Source: UBA7803 sp034522075
GTDB lineage: Bacteria > Pseudomonadota > Gammaproteobacteria > Pseudomonadales > Azotimanducaceae
Assembly (NCBI GenBank): GCA_034522075.1
Contig: JAXHLO010000025.1
Span: 102,737 to 166,736, forward strand
DNA length: 64,000 nucleotides
Reading direction: 5' to 3'
The notes under the pieces were generated by a model. The model saw nothing but the letters and a program-made list of their open reading frames with translations, had not been told where the DNA came from and did not search any database. Shown in pieces: positions 7,619 to 16,258 of the stretch (position 1 is the stretch's first letter; every line of letters begins with the position of its first letter). The position numbers and the translations under genes were made by a program.

Positions 7619-8908
7619 ATGACAATTATCTCTACCCTCGCAGGCGCAATGCTGATCATGGTCGCGACCATCGGCGTGGCGGCAACAGACTCCGAGGGCT
7701 CCGGAAAGAGCTATCCCGACGGCCATGGGGGTGAAGTGTTCTTCCCGAGAGGCGACGAATCCTTCGCCGACGACGTCGTAACCTTCAAGGTCGGAGATCC
7801 GGGACCGGGCGAGGAGAATGCCGACCCGCAGCAGGTCCTGGGCATTCCTGACTACGCGCCCGACCAGGGTGGATTCGTGACCCTGGGCTGTGCCGGGGAA
7901 CTGGTACTGCGGTTCACCGACAACCGCCTGATCGATATTCCAGGGCCCGACCTTTACGTGTTCGAAATCGGCCCGGACGTGGAGCCGACGGCCCTGGCAG
8001 TTTCCGCCGATGGCGATACCTGGACCCGGGTAGGGACGATTTCCGGCGGCAAGGCCGAGATCGACCTGGCGCCGTATGGTGCCGGCGATGAGACCTTCCG
8101 CTACGTGAAGCTGGTTGATCTCAAACAGGCCTGCTCGAGCAGGACACCGGGCGCCGACGTGGACGCGGTCGGGGCCATCGGCTCGGCGTCAAAGATTGCC
8201 CTGGACAGCGCAGTGCTCTTCGATAGCGGCGAGCATCGACTCAAACAGGGCGCCTTCGCGGCTCTCGACGAAGTCATCGAGCAGATCAACGACCCCGCAT
8301 CGAGCGATGTCGAGGTCGCCGGCCATACCGACAGTGTGGGCAGCGAGACAAGCAACCTGGAGCTGTCGCGCAACCGGGCCCGTGCGGTGGCCGATTACCT
8401 GATCGAGAGCGGCAATTTCGCCGACGACGCCATCGTCACACGCGCTTTCGGCGAACGCCAACCCATTGCCAGCAATGAAAGCGCCGAGGGCCGCCAGCGC
8501 AACCGGCGGGTCGAACTGACGGTGCGAACCACCCGCGCCGGCGAATCCGCCGGCACGAAGAAGGTAGAGATTCTCGGAGTCTGGGCCGGACACAGCGGCG
8601 CAAGCGCAGACCGGGTCGTGGAACTGCGGCGTGAGGATGGCGCGATCCGCGGGGACTATGATTTCGAGGGCAGCAGTCTGATCGGCGATTTCACCGACGC
8701 CACGACTTTCGAAGGGTACTGGGTCAAAGACAGATCCGGGCGCAAGTGCGAGACCGAGAAGGACGGGCGCCGTTACTGGGGCCAGATCCGCCTGGAATTC
8801 GAATCGTCCGACCGTGATGAATTTACCGGCTACTGGCGCTACTGCGGCGACAACGATGAGGACGACTGGAGCTCCCAGGGCTGGTCGTCAATTCAACGGA
8901 TCCTGTAA
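7619..8908 (+). CDS. OmpA-family secreted/outer-membrane-associated protein
   Basis: A 429-residue protein behind a strong AAGGAGGCG site. Residues 1-20 form a signal peptide. Residues of about 45-190 form a beta-rich, cell-surface-like domain (GFVTLGCAGELVLRF, PDLYVFEIGPDVEP). An OmpA-like peptidoglycan-binding domain follows at about 195-300, with the marks VEVAGHTDSVGS, LSRNRARAVADYL and EGRQRNRRVELTV. A C-terminal region of about 120 residues, rich in acidic residues and tryptophan (FEGYWVKDRSGRKC, GYWRYCGDNDEDDW), is unassigned. It probably links the cell wall to a surface module. It is convergent with the broken methyltransferase downstream. Confidence 0.85.
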   Translation: MTIISTLAGAMLIMVATIGVAATDSEGSGKSYPDGHGGEVFFPRGDESFADDVVTFKVGDPGPGEENADPQQVLGIPDYAPDQGGFVTLGCAGELVLRFTDNRLIDIPGPDLYVFEIGPDVEPTALAVSADGDTWTRVGTISGGKAEIDLAPYGAGDETFRYVKLVDLKQACSSRTPGADVDAVGAIGSASKIALDSAVLFDSGEHRLKQGAFAALDEVIEQINDPASSDVEVAGHTDSVGSETSNLELSRNRARAVADYLIESGNFADDAIVTRAFGERQPIASNESAEGRQRNRRVELTVRTTRAGESAGTKKVEILGVWAGHSGASADRVVELRREDGAIRGDYDFEGSSLIGDFTDATTFEGYWVKDRSGRKCETEKDGRRYWGQIRLEFESSDRDEFTGYWRYCGDNDEDDWSSQGWSSIQRIL

Positions 8909-9519
8909 CGCCGAGATGGCCAATGTCGCCATTGAGGTGGGCATGAACCGGTCCAGCGGCGTGGCCTCGCTATCCCAGTGATCCTCGTAAAATCCAGCAA
9001 TGACAAACCCGGCAGCGATCTGGCCGCCGATCTGGTCATCCAAGCTGTGACCAAATTCCACGGCCTGCCCTTCCGCAACCCAGGCTTCCAACCGATCGGG
9101 CGGCAGATGCGTGGTATCCGCGTAGGGCAACTCATGCAGCACCACGGGCCGTTCGCCGCGTTCCAGAGCCTGATGATCGAACAGGAAGTAGTCGGGGTTC
9201 ATGAAGCCGGCCAGCAGCCGTCCGCCGGGGCGTCCAGGGCGAGCTGCTCGTCAGAGGCGTCGAAGCTGGTCACCGCAGCGCCGGCGGCGGCGAGCAGCGG
9301 CGCCTGCTGACCGCCGCCCGAGGCGAGACACAGTACCCGGACACCTGACAACGCCCCGAACCAATCCCGAGGCACGGATCGGTTCGGTGTCAGAATCACC
9401 GACCATTTGCCCGCCCGGGCACGGCGAATGGCCTCGGCGCTCACCGGCTCACACCAGCGATTCGAACCGGATGCAGCGGCCTGGTTCCAGGCGCGGCGAT
9501 TGTGCTCGTGAATATCCAT
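8888..9519 (-). pseudogene. Class I SAM-dependent methyltransferase lacking its middle (deletion plus frameshift)
   Basis: The 5' part (9519 downwards, MDIHEHNRRAWNQAAASG) carries the SAM-binding motif as VRVLCLASGGGQQAPLLAAAG and DASDEQLA. The frame then ends with an unrelated tail at about 9200. In the next frame the C-terminal part resumes as PGGRLLAGFMNPDYF and runs through GHSLDDQIGGQIAAGF to the stop at 8888. Intact relatives are about 250 residues long, with roughly 60-70 residues between DEQLA and PGGRLLAGF. That piece, which includes the post-motif-I and motif IV regions, is missing here, so the gene should be inactive. A partial second copy of its C-terminal section sits at 16.3 kb. 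Confidence 0.75.
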
Positions 9520-9700
9520 CCGCCGAGTTTACTGCGCTGACCGACCGAAATCAGGCTATCCGCGTCGCCGGTCTGTCCCTGGATAGACATTCCATCGTTG
9601 TCCCCGAAAGACCTGATCCGCGCAATCGGCTGTAATACGCGGCATCCGTCCAGCGTAATACTCAGTAGCACCGCAACGATCGAGAGACGTTCCGGAGATC

Positions 9701-10006
9701 ATGAAGCAACCGAGCTTCGACGCCCTGCCGGAAAAATACCGCCTGCCCATTCTGCTGGCCTATTACGCCGACGTCAGCTATGACGACATCGCCGCCAGTC
9801 TGAGCGTGAGCCGCAACCACGTCGGGGTGCTGCAGAGCAACAGCCACCGGCCGGCCCTGACGCTGCTGGTGGGGTTGGCAATCCTCTTCGTTCTCGTCAA
9901 CGTGCCGTTCCTCGACGGGCTCGTGCGGCTGCTGGCCATCCTGCTGGGACTCGGCCTGATCATGCAATCGAGACACGGCACCAGAGGTGACATCAATGCT
10001 CCTTGA
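9701..10006 (+). pseudogene. Fusion remnant: ECF sigma region 4 joined to a membrane-segment tail
   Basis: The 101-residue frame begins with a typical sigma-70 region 4 helix-turn-helix (LPEKYRLPILLAYYADVSY, then DDIAASLSVSRNHVGVL), as at the C-terminus of ECF sigma factors. Regions 2 and 3, which bind the -10 element and core RNA polymerase, are absent. Right after GVL the sequence switches to HRPALTLLVGLAILFVLVNV and a second hydrophobic stretch, resembling the last membrane segment of an unrelated envelope protein. The ORF therefore looks like the two ends of different genes fused by a deletion. It could in principle be expressed as a membrane-tethered DNA-binding domain, but there is no evidence for that. 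Confidence 0.55.
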
Positions 10007-10289
10007 TAACCGCTTCGAAATCGATGATCTGATCCTCGGCCGCCCCGCATTTCATTCTGCCTTCGACGATCGCGTGGAAGGTCTCCTTGCTGGTATCCAG
10101 AATGTTCACGTCCGAACGGTCGACGGGGGCGCACTTGGTACCATCCTCGAGGGTCACCCGGGAGAGGAAACCTGTAGCCTTGTCCTCATGGACTGACAAG
10201 GTCGCCGTCAGCCCGGGGTTGTTGCCACCCGCCGGGGATGAGCACCATTGGCCAGGCCAGCAGGGCCAGCAGATGTCTCGAATACACAT
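9993..10289 (-). CDS. Small putative lipoprotein, start region probably frameshifted
   Basis: The 98-residue minus frame ends with a plausible soluble domain (LTATLSVHEDKATGFLSRV, DGTKCAPVDRSDVNIL, EGRMKCGAAEDQII) containing two well-placed cysteines. Its own N-terminus is odd (MCIRDICWPCWPGQWCSSP), but one frame over the same DNA reads VYSRHLLALLAWPMVL, a good lipoprotein leader, which would join CSSPAGGNN if a single base were gained or lost near 10220-10240. That would make a lipoprotein of about 100 residues. The opposite-strand ORF at 9987 overlaps it and looks less protein-like. Family unknown; both reality and the shift are uncertain. Confidence 0.4.
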   Translation of the reverse strand: MCIRDICWPCWPGQWCSSPAGGNNPGLTATLSVHEDKATGFLSRVTLEDGTKCAPVDRSDVNILDTSKETFHAIVEGRMKCGAAEDQIIDFEAVIKEH

Positions 10290-10392
10290 TCAGCCCCAAC
10301 CTTAAGAGGAATCGCTCCGCCGGGACATACGCCCAGAGACGTATGGATATACTGAGACTTCGAGCCCGCAAACGTCTTGTGGACCGGCAATC

Positions 10393-10914
10393 CTACAGCT
10401 CGTGGCTCACGAAGATGAGTTCCTCAGTCGGAAACTCCAGCACCCGCGCGCGCTCGACCAGATCGGCCACGGTGTCGTCCGGCAGCTCCGGGCTGCGCGC
10501 CAGGATCCACAGATAGTCCCGGGTGGGACCGACCACAAGGGACCATCGGTAGTCTTCATCCAGAGCGATGACGTTGTAAGCACCGTAGAACGGCCCGAAG
10601 AACGACACCTTCAGACGGCCCACGTCCGGCTCGTCGACGAAGTAGGCGCGGCCGACGGCTTCCTTCCAGCGCTTCGATTCGGCATCGTAGCCGCGGTTGA
10701 CCACCTTCACGCCGCCATCCTCATGTCGGCTGTAGGTGGCAGTCACCCGCGACAGGCCGCGCTCGAAGCTATGGTCCAGGCGGGCGATTTCGTACCAGGT
10801 GCCGAGGTAGCGTGACAGTTCGAAATCGCGCACGGGCTCGACACCCTCGGGCACACCAGTGCAGCCCGCCAGGCACAGTAGGACCAGGGCGCAGAGCCTG
10901 TGGCGTCGGGGCAT
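10393..10914 (-). CDS. blc: Outer-membrane lipocalin, Blc-type
   Basis: A 173-residue lipoprotein. From the ATG at 10914 it begins MPRRHRLCALVLLCLAGC, a lipoprotein signal with lipobox LAGC, so Cys18 would be acylated. The lipocalin first motif YLGTWYEIARLDHSFERG is present, followed by DGGVKVVNRGY, GRLKVSFFGPFYGAYNVI and YLWILARSPELPDD, all characteristic of bacterial Blc. Blc binds lysophospholipid or fatty acid at the outer membrane and is usually stress-induced. An upstream ATG at 10932 would overlap the divergent DUF2288 gene; the start at 10914 leaves 16 bases between the two and is preferred. Confidence 0.93.
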   Translation of the reverse strand: MPRRHRLCALVLLCLAGCTGVPEGVEPVRDFELSRYLGTWYEIARLDHSFERGLSRVTATYSRHEDGGVKVVNRGYDAESKRWKEAVGRAYFVDEPDVGRLKVSFFGPFYGAYNVIALDEDYRWSLVVGPTRDYLWILARSPELPDDTVADLVERARVLEFPTEELIFVSHEL

Positions 10915-10930
10915 GATATGTTGTCTGATC

Positions 10931-11227
10931 ATGGATGCTCTCGAGACGAAACTGAATCTGGAGACGGCGCGCGTCTACTGGCATGAGCTCGCCCGCTATT
11001 TTGCCGCCGGCAGGGTGATCCGTGTGGCGGCGGAGCTCGATCTCGTAGATGTAGCCGGCACGATAGCAAAGGATGACACCCCGCGCGTGAAAACCTGGTT
11101 GACGGCCGGCCAGATCGCCCCGGTGACCGACGACGAAGCGAAGGCCTGGCAGGAGTCCGGCATGGTGCTGTGGGCCGTGGTGGTCAAACCCTTCGTCCTC
11201 GTGCAGCCGCCCAGCGACGATGCCTGA
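10931..11227 (+). CDS. DUF2288-family protein
   Basis: A 98-residue soluble protein starting MDALETKLNLETARVYWHEL at 10931, divergent from the lipocalin. The segments RYFAAGRVIRVAAELDLVDVA, WLTAGQIAPVTDDEA and WAVVVKPFVLVQPP fit the DUF2288 family of short conserved proteins with no assigned function. Length is typical. The upstream in-frame ATG at 10859 would run through the lipocalin start and is not used here. Confidence 0.8.
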   Translation: MDALETKLNLETARVYWHELARYFAAGRVIRVAAELDLVDVAGTIAKDDTPRVKTWLTAGQIAPVTDDEAKAWQESGMVLWAVVVKPFVLVQPPSDDA

Positions 11228-11287
11228 CAGCATGCCGGTACGATGCGGCATTTGTCACCAGAGTGAGTAAGCGATTAAATTCAGAAG

Positions 11288-12637
11288 ATGAGTCGCCGTA
11301 TGCCTGCACAGGATGCATCAGGTTCTCTGCTGTCACTCCACGTCTATCTGACGCGCCTGGTGGAAGGCAAGCTGTGGCTGCAAGTGCTCATCGGTCTGAC
11401 GCTTGGCCTGCTTACCGGAGTGGCTATTGGTCCCGATGCCGGGTTGCTCCAGCCGGAAACCGGTCAGGTAGTGGGAAACTGGCTGGCGTTCCCCGGACGG
11501 CTGTTTCTGGTAACCATTCAGATGATCGTCATGCCGCTGGTGTTTGCCTCGATCATCCGGGCACTGGCGGGCGGCCCCGAACTGGGAGAGATCAAACGCC
11601 TGGGTCTGATGGCAGCGGCCTTCTTCGTTCTCAGCACAGCCCTGGCTGCCGGCATCGGGATTCAACTGGCGCTTCTGGTTCAGCCGGGCAGTTACCTTGT
11701 CCTGGGTGATAGGCTGGCGGAGTTCGGCACCGCTACGAATGTGGTACCCGTGGCGCCGCCGACGCTGGAGACACTGCCTGACGCCGTCATCGGCCTGCTG
11801 CCAGGCAACCCGTTGAATTCGATGGTAGAAGGGCAGATGCTCCAGGTAGTGCTGTTCGCCCTTGTGTTGGGCTTTGCTCTGGTGAGCCTGCCGAAAGCTA
11901 CGGCTCGCCCGCTGCTCGACCTGCTCAGCTCGCTGCAGGAGGTATGCATGGCCGTAGTACGGTGGGCCATGACCATCGCGCCGCTTGCCGTGTTCGGACT
12001 CATGGCGCAACTCACCAGCCGTACCGGGTGGCAGACACTCATGGGGTTGGGTGTGTACGTCCTGACGGTGATACTCGGCCTGCTTGTGCTGCTGGGGTTG
12101 TATCTGGCGTGCGTCCGGGTGTTTGCCATGCGCTCGCCAATAGTATTCCTGAAGGAAACCCGCGAACTCCTGCTGCTGGCATTCAGCACCTCCAGCTCCG
12201 CGGCGGTCATGCCGTTGTCTTTGAAGACCGCCATCGAAAAGCTGGGCGTCAGACCTGCTACGGCCCAGTTCGTCATTCCTCTGGGGGCCACAATCAACAT
12301 GAATGGCACGGCGTTGTATCAGGCGGTAGCAGCGGTGTTCCTGGCTCAGGTTTTTCAGGTGGATATCGGGGCCGCGGGCCTGGCGCTCATCGTTGCCATG
12401 GCCGTGGGCGCATCAATCGGTTCGCCGGCGACTCCCGGAGTCGGCATCGTCATTCTCGCCAGCATCCTCAGCAGTATCGGTGTGCCGGCTGCTGGTGTGG
12501 CGTTGATCATCGGTGTCGACCGATTGCTGGACATGAGCCGCACGGCGGTGAACGCCTGCGGTGACCTGGTCGCCTGCCTGCTCCTGGACCGCTGGACCGC
12601 CGGTGCGGGCGTTGCCGCTCCCACCGAAAAAGCGTAG
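11288..12637 (+). CDS. Dicarboxylate/amino acid:cation symporter (DAACS family)
   Basis: A 449-residue inner-membrane carrier of the GltP/DctA/EAAT fold. The family marks are the serine-rich re-entrant loop FSTSSSAAVMPLSL near residue 298 and the NMNGTALYQ motif at about 335-343 that holds sodium and substrate. DRLLDMSRTAVNACGDLVA near the C-terminus supplies the Asp and Asn that contact the substrate amino group and backbone. It couples uptake of C4-dicarboxylates or acidic amino acids to sodium or protons; the specific substrate is not settled. A GC-rich imperfect hairpin at the 3' end of the gene is followed, after a dozen bases, by six T, which could serve as a weak terminator. Confidence 0.92.
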   Translation: MSRRMPAQDASGSLLSLHVYLTRLVEGKLWLQVLIGLTLGLLTGVAIGPDAGLLQPETGQVVGNWLAFPGRLFLVTIQMIVMPLVFASIIRALAGGPELGEIKRLGLMAAAFFVLSTALAAGIGIQLALLVQPGSYLVLGDRLAEFGTATNVVPVAPPTLETLPDAVIGLLPGNPLNSMVEGQMLQVVLFALVLGFALVSLPKATARPLLDLLSSLQEVCMAVVRWAMTIAPLAVFGLMAQLTSRTGWQTLMGLGVYVLTVILGLLVLLGLYLACVRVFAMRSPIVFLKETRELLLLAFSTSSSAAVMPLSLKTAIEKLGVRPATAQFVIPLGATINMNGTALYQAVAAVFLAQVFQVDIGAAGLALIVAMAVGASIGSPATPGVGIVILASILSSIGVPAAGVALIIGVDRLLDMSRTAVNACGDLVACLLLDRWTAGAGVAAPTEKA

Positions 12638-12687
12638 TTTTTTAACCAGAGAACCCACGTTATCACAGGAATAGAGGGAGACACGTC

Positions 12688-13119
12688 GTGACTATCGACA
12701 GCGCAATTCTGGCACCGGCCATTGTTCTGGTGCTGTGGTCTCTGTTCATGCTCACCTGGCTGGCGGCTTCTCGCCTGCCGGCCATGGCTAAGGCAGGCAT
12801 CGACCTTCGCACCATCATTGGCGGGCGCGGCGCCGACCTGGAAGGCGTGATTCCGGACAGCGTCAACTGGAAATCGCACAATTACACGCACCTGATGGAA
12901 CAACCGACGCTGTTCTATGCGACGGTGATCATCCTGGCGCTGGCCGGGGACGGCGGCGGCATCAATCTGCAGCTCGCTTGGGCCTACGTCGGCCTGCGCG
13001 TGGCCCACAGCCTGGTCCAGGCGGTCTGGAATCGCGTGGCAGTGCGCTTCACGCTGTTCGGTGCGGCGACCCTGGCGCTGTTGATCCTCGCTATCAATGC
13101 GGCGCTGGCAGTGTTTTAG
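12688..13119 (+). CDS. MAPEG-family membrane protein
   Basis: A 143-residue protein with four predicted membrane helices. NWKSHNYTHLMEQPTLFYA near residues 60-78 is the family signature, in which the NxxEQPxxF-type stretch lines the active site in eicosanoid and glutathione metabolism relatives, followed by YVGLRVAHSLVQAVWNRV. Bacterial members often act as glutathione transferases or have no defined role. The start ATG 12688 follows GAGGGAGA. Its last 27 codons have a diverged copy in the hybrid remnant at 16.3 kb (24 of 27 residues identical). Confidence 0.88.
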   Translation: MTIDSAILAPAIVLVLWSLFMLTWLAASRLPAMAKAGIDLRTIIGGRGADLEGVIPDSVNWKSHNYTHLMEQPTLFYATVIILALAGDGGGINLQLAWAYVGLRVAHSLVQAVWNRVAVRFTLFGAATLALLILAINAALAVF

Positions 13120-13160
13120 CCCGATCAGCAAACAATTGACGCCAAGCTGACTGAAGATGG

Positions 13161-16100
13161 TCAGTCGCCGCCCCCGCTTTCAAGCGGAACATACACACGA
13201 AAACAGGTACCTGTGCCGAGTTCCGATTCCACATCGATCGCTCCGCCCAACTCCCTGATGATGTTGTGAGTGACCGCAAGCCCGAGGCCGGTGCCCTTGC
13301 CCGGGGCCTTAGTGGTGTAGAAGGGCTCGAATAGCCTGGCCAGTACCTTGCGGTCCATGCCGGTACCCGTGTCCGCAACCGCCAGGCAGGCAAAATCCCC
13401 ATCGGGCGGCAGCTTAACCCGCCGCAGCTCGTCCGCATCACGGACCCGTGTCAGGTCGATGGACAACGTTCCGCCCTCCGGCATGGCATCCCGTGCGTTG
13501 AGTGCCAGATTGAGAATCACCTGCTGAAGGCTGGATGGGTTGGCCCGGCAGCAGCCCACATCCGATGTCGCAGGCGCATGAAACTCGATACTCCGGGGCA
13601 GCACCCGGCGCAGAAACACAGCCATATTGGCCACTTCCTCGGAAAGATCGATCAGCCGCGCTTCACCTCCGCCGCGCCGCGCAAACGCAAGCAGTTGCTC
13701 CGTCAGCCCCGCGCCCCGATGTGCTGCACTCAGCAAAAGCTCCATATCACGGCGCTTGGCATCGTCCGGTCCGAGGTCTTCCGCAAGATTCTCACCGATT
13801 CCGATGATCCCACTCAGAATGTTGTTGAAGTCGTGGGCGATCCCGCCCGCGAGCTGCCCAAGCGATTCGAGTTTCTGGGTGTCCTGAATGCGCTGGTTCT
13901 GCAACGCCAGCCGGCGGCGCCTCATGGTGAGCAGAAACCACGCCGCGCCGGAGAACAGTGCAACCGCCCCGATCCAGGTGGCCGGATACTGCATCAGGTG
14001 CCGGTCCACGGCGAAAGCCAGTGATGCTGGTTCCGACCATGACTCCCCCGGGATTCGTGTGCGAAGCTCGAAGCGAAACTCGCCTGGCGGCATCTGCCGG
14101 TAGGCTACCTGGCGGTCGATGGTGGTGTACCAGCTATCATCAAGCCCCACGATTCGATACTGAAACTCGACGGCCTCGGGCCGGACAAATTCCACTGCGG
14201 AAAAGGCAAATTCAACGATGTCCGGCACGGGCGGTACGACGACCCGTCCGGCGGAGTCGGCTTCGGCCCCCTGTGCACGCAAATTCAGGATTCTAGGGCG
14301 AGGCGGCAAATTCCCGGCGCGCAGGGCGGCCGGATCGAATCTGGCAATACCAGTCATCGTCGGGTACCACAAACGCCCGTCCCCGTCCTGGGCCACGGCG
14401 GGCTGAATCCCTCCGTTGGTCTCACTGGACGGCATGCCGTCCGCGCGATTGAAGCGACGGACAGAGAGTTCGAAGTCCTCACCGCGAGCCACCCGTTCGA
14501 GGTCGTCCAAGGCAATGCGGTAAACACCGCGGTTGCCGCTCAGCCACATATCACCGTACGCGTCTACGCGCATCGAAAAAATGTTCGACTCGGGATAGCC
14601 ATCAGCCTGGTCCACAATGCCGACAGAGTCACCGTCCCAGCGCGCCAATCCCGCGCTCGTACCAATCCACAAGGCGCCGCGGGAATCAGCGAACAGACTC
14701 AGTATCGACTCTGTCGGCAGATCACCTTGAAACGGCACAGGCTCCAGCTGCCCGTCACTGAGCTGGTACAAGCCGTCACCGTGTGTGGCAACCCAGACCT
14801 GGCCCTGCTCATCCTTGAGCAAGCCAACCACGTTGCTGCGAATGCCGCCGCTGCTTTCGATCAAGGCGTTGATTTCACCCGCTTCCAGAACAGCGACTCC
14901 GCCAGGGTGGCCAACAAACAGACGGGAACCATCGTGCAACAGCGCCCCTACCGTCGCGTGCGGCAGCCCGTCAACGACACCGAAGCGCTGGCGGACTTCT
15001 CCGGCGGCCAGGCGATAGAGCCCATCCCGAGTGCCGACCCATAGGTCACCGTTCGAGTCCTCCTCGATTGAAAACACACTGTGGCTGGCGGTAGATTCCC
15101 CCAGCTCGATGGTCGTGATTTCATCCCCTTGTATGCGAACCAGGCCTTCGCCATACGTTCCCGCCCAGAGGACCCCATCGGCGGATGCCAGAACGGGCAA
15201 CACCGGCTGAGGGGGAAGTCCCTCCCGGGGTGTAAACGGTAATGCGGCTCCACGGGACAAGCGGGAAATACCACCGCCGCCCGTAGCCGCCCAGATGCCG
15301 CCGCGGCCGTCCTCCAGCAGCTTTTCGATCCGGTCGGACGGCAGACCGTCCTCCCGATTCAACACCTCAAACCGGTCGCCGCACAGGCGACCAATCCCAC
15401 CCGTTGCCGTCCCAATCCAGATCTGGCCGGTGCCCGTTCTCAGCACCGTTTCGACAAAGTTATCCTCCAGACCATCGCCGGCTCCGAAGTGGCGGGTCGC
15501 ATGGTCGGTTACCGCGTACAGCCCGCTTCGGGTCGCAACCCACAATGCACCATCCGGTGATTCGACCAGGTCTTCCACCCGGGCGCCCTCCCAGCTAGTA
15601 CCCGCGAGGTCACCGGCTACTCCACCGTCGAACCACTGTACCTTGCCGTCCGAGTAGCCAACCCAGACACCGCCTGCCACCCGCTGTGTCAGCGCGGTGA
15701 TGTCGCTGTCATGCAGACCCGGCAGACGTGTCCATTGATCGGAACCACTGGATCGCACGAGCAAGCCGGTATCGCGGCCGCCAGCCCAGGCTGCACCCTC
15801 ATCGTCTACGATTACCACATTGATCCATGCGGCCCCGCTTCCGGCAGCACGCCCGTTGTTCGGATTGCCGGACTCGATTTCCAGGACGCCCGAATCCGAG
15901 GTGGCAACGAGAATGGAGCCGTCCGCGGCGACCGCAAGGGCTTCGATGTAGGCTGGGTCGCCACCCAAAGCCCCGGCCAGGTCGACCGATTCGAACAACG
16001 AGCCATCAAAGCGGCTCAAACCGTCCTCGGTACCGGCCCACAGCATTCCGTCTGCAGTACGTGCGAGAGCCAGAACAGAGTCCAGCGCCAGCCCGTCATC

Positions 16101-16238
16101 GGTGTCCCAGTTCTGCAGACGCCACTGAGTGAGTGCCGGCCAACACAGGTCATCGTCCGGCGGTTGTGCCAGGCCAAGTGCCGACGCGACGATCAGCACC
16201 ATGCCGGCGTAAATCTGAGACTGAAATGGAGTCGACAA
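13161..16238 (-). CDS. Two-component-propeller sensor histidine kinase
   Basis: About 1025 residues. After a short hydrophobic leader, roughly residues 30-640 form repeats of the Reg_prop type (GMLWAGTEDGLSRF, GGIWAATGGGGISRL, GALWIGTSAGLARWDG), the two seven-bladed propellers of an extracytoplasmic ligand sensor. A Y_Y_Y domain (about 670-740) and one membrane helix (AVALFSGAAWFLLTM) follow. The kinase core has GGIAHDFNN with His802 as phosphate acceptor, ILNLALNARDAM as N box, and GKGTGLGLAVTHNII as G2 box. There is no receiver domain and no adjacent response regulator, unlike the hybrid kinases common with this sensor. The start is TTG 16238 or ATG 16202. The gene begins right beside the hybrid remnant, so its native 5' end may have been altered. 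Confidence 0.88.
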   Translation of the reverse strand: MSTPFQSQIYAGMVLIVASALGLAQPPDDDLCWPALTQWRLQNWDTDDGLALDSVLALARTADGMLWAGTEDGLSRFDGSLFESVDLAGALGGDPAYIEALAVAADGSILVATSDSGVLEIESGNPNNGRAAGSGAAWINVVIVDDEGAAWAGGRDTGLLVRSSGSDQWTRLPGLHDSDITALTQRVAGGVWVGYSDGKVQWFDGGVAGDLAGTSWEGARVEDLVESPDGALWVATRSGLYAVTDHATRHFGAGDGLEDNFVETVLRTGTGQIWIGTATGGIGRLCGDRFEVLNREDGLPSDRIEKLLEDGRGGIWAATGGGGISRLSRGAALPFTPREGLPPQPVLPVLASADGVLWAGTYGEGLVRIQGDEITTIELGESTASHSVFSIEEDSNGDLWVGTRDGLYRLAAGEVRQRFGVVDGLPHATVGALLHDGSRLFVGHPGGVAVLEAGEINALIESSGGIRSNVVGLLKDEQGQVWVATHGDGLYQLSDGQLEPVPFQGDLPTESILSLFADSRGALWIGTSAGLARWDGDSVGIVDQADGYPESNIFSMRVDAYGDMWLSGNRGVYRIALDDLERVARGEDFELSVRRFNRADGMPSSETNGGIQPAVAQDGDGRLWYPTMTGIARFDPAALRAGNLPPRPRILNLRAQGAEADSAGRVVVPPVPDIVEFAFSAVEFVRPEAVEFQYRIVGLDDSWYTTIDRQVAYRQMPPGEFRFELRTRIPGESWSEPASLAFAVDRHLMQYPATWIGAVALFSGAAWFLLTMRRRRLALQNQRIQDTQKLESLGQLAGGIAHDFNNILSGIIGIGENLAEDLGPDDAKRRDMELLLSAAHRGAGLTEQLLAFARRGGGEARLIDLSEEVANMAVFLRRVLPRSIEFHAPATSDVGCCRANPSSLQQVILNLALNARDAMPEGGTLSIDLTRVRDADELRRVKLPPDGDFACLAVADTGTGMDRKVLARLFEPFYTTKAPGKGTGLGLAVTHNIIRELGGAIDVESELGTGTCFRVYVPLESGGGD

Positions 16239-16258
16239 TGCGAGCTCAAGTACCGGGC

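Noticed and set aside
11232..11251. Hairpin ATGCCG-N8-CGGCAT after the DUF2288 gene
   Set aside because: Short stem with no T-run; too weak to call a terminator.
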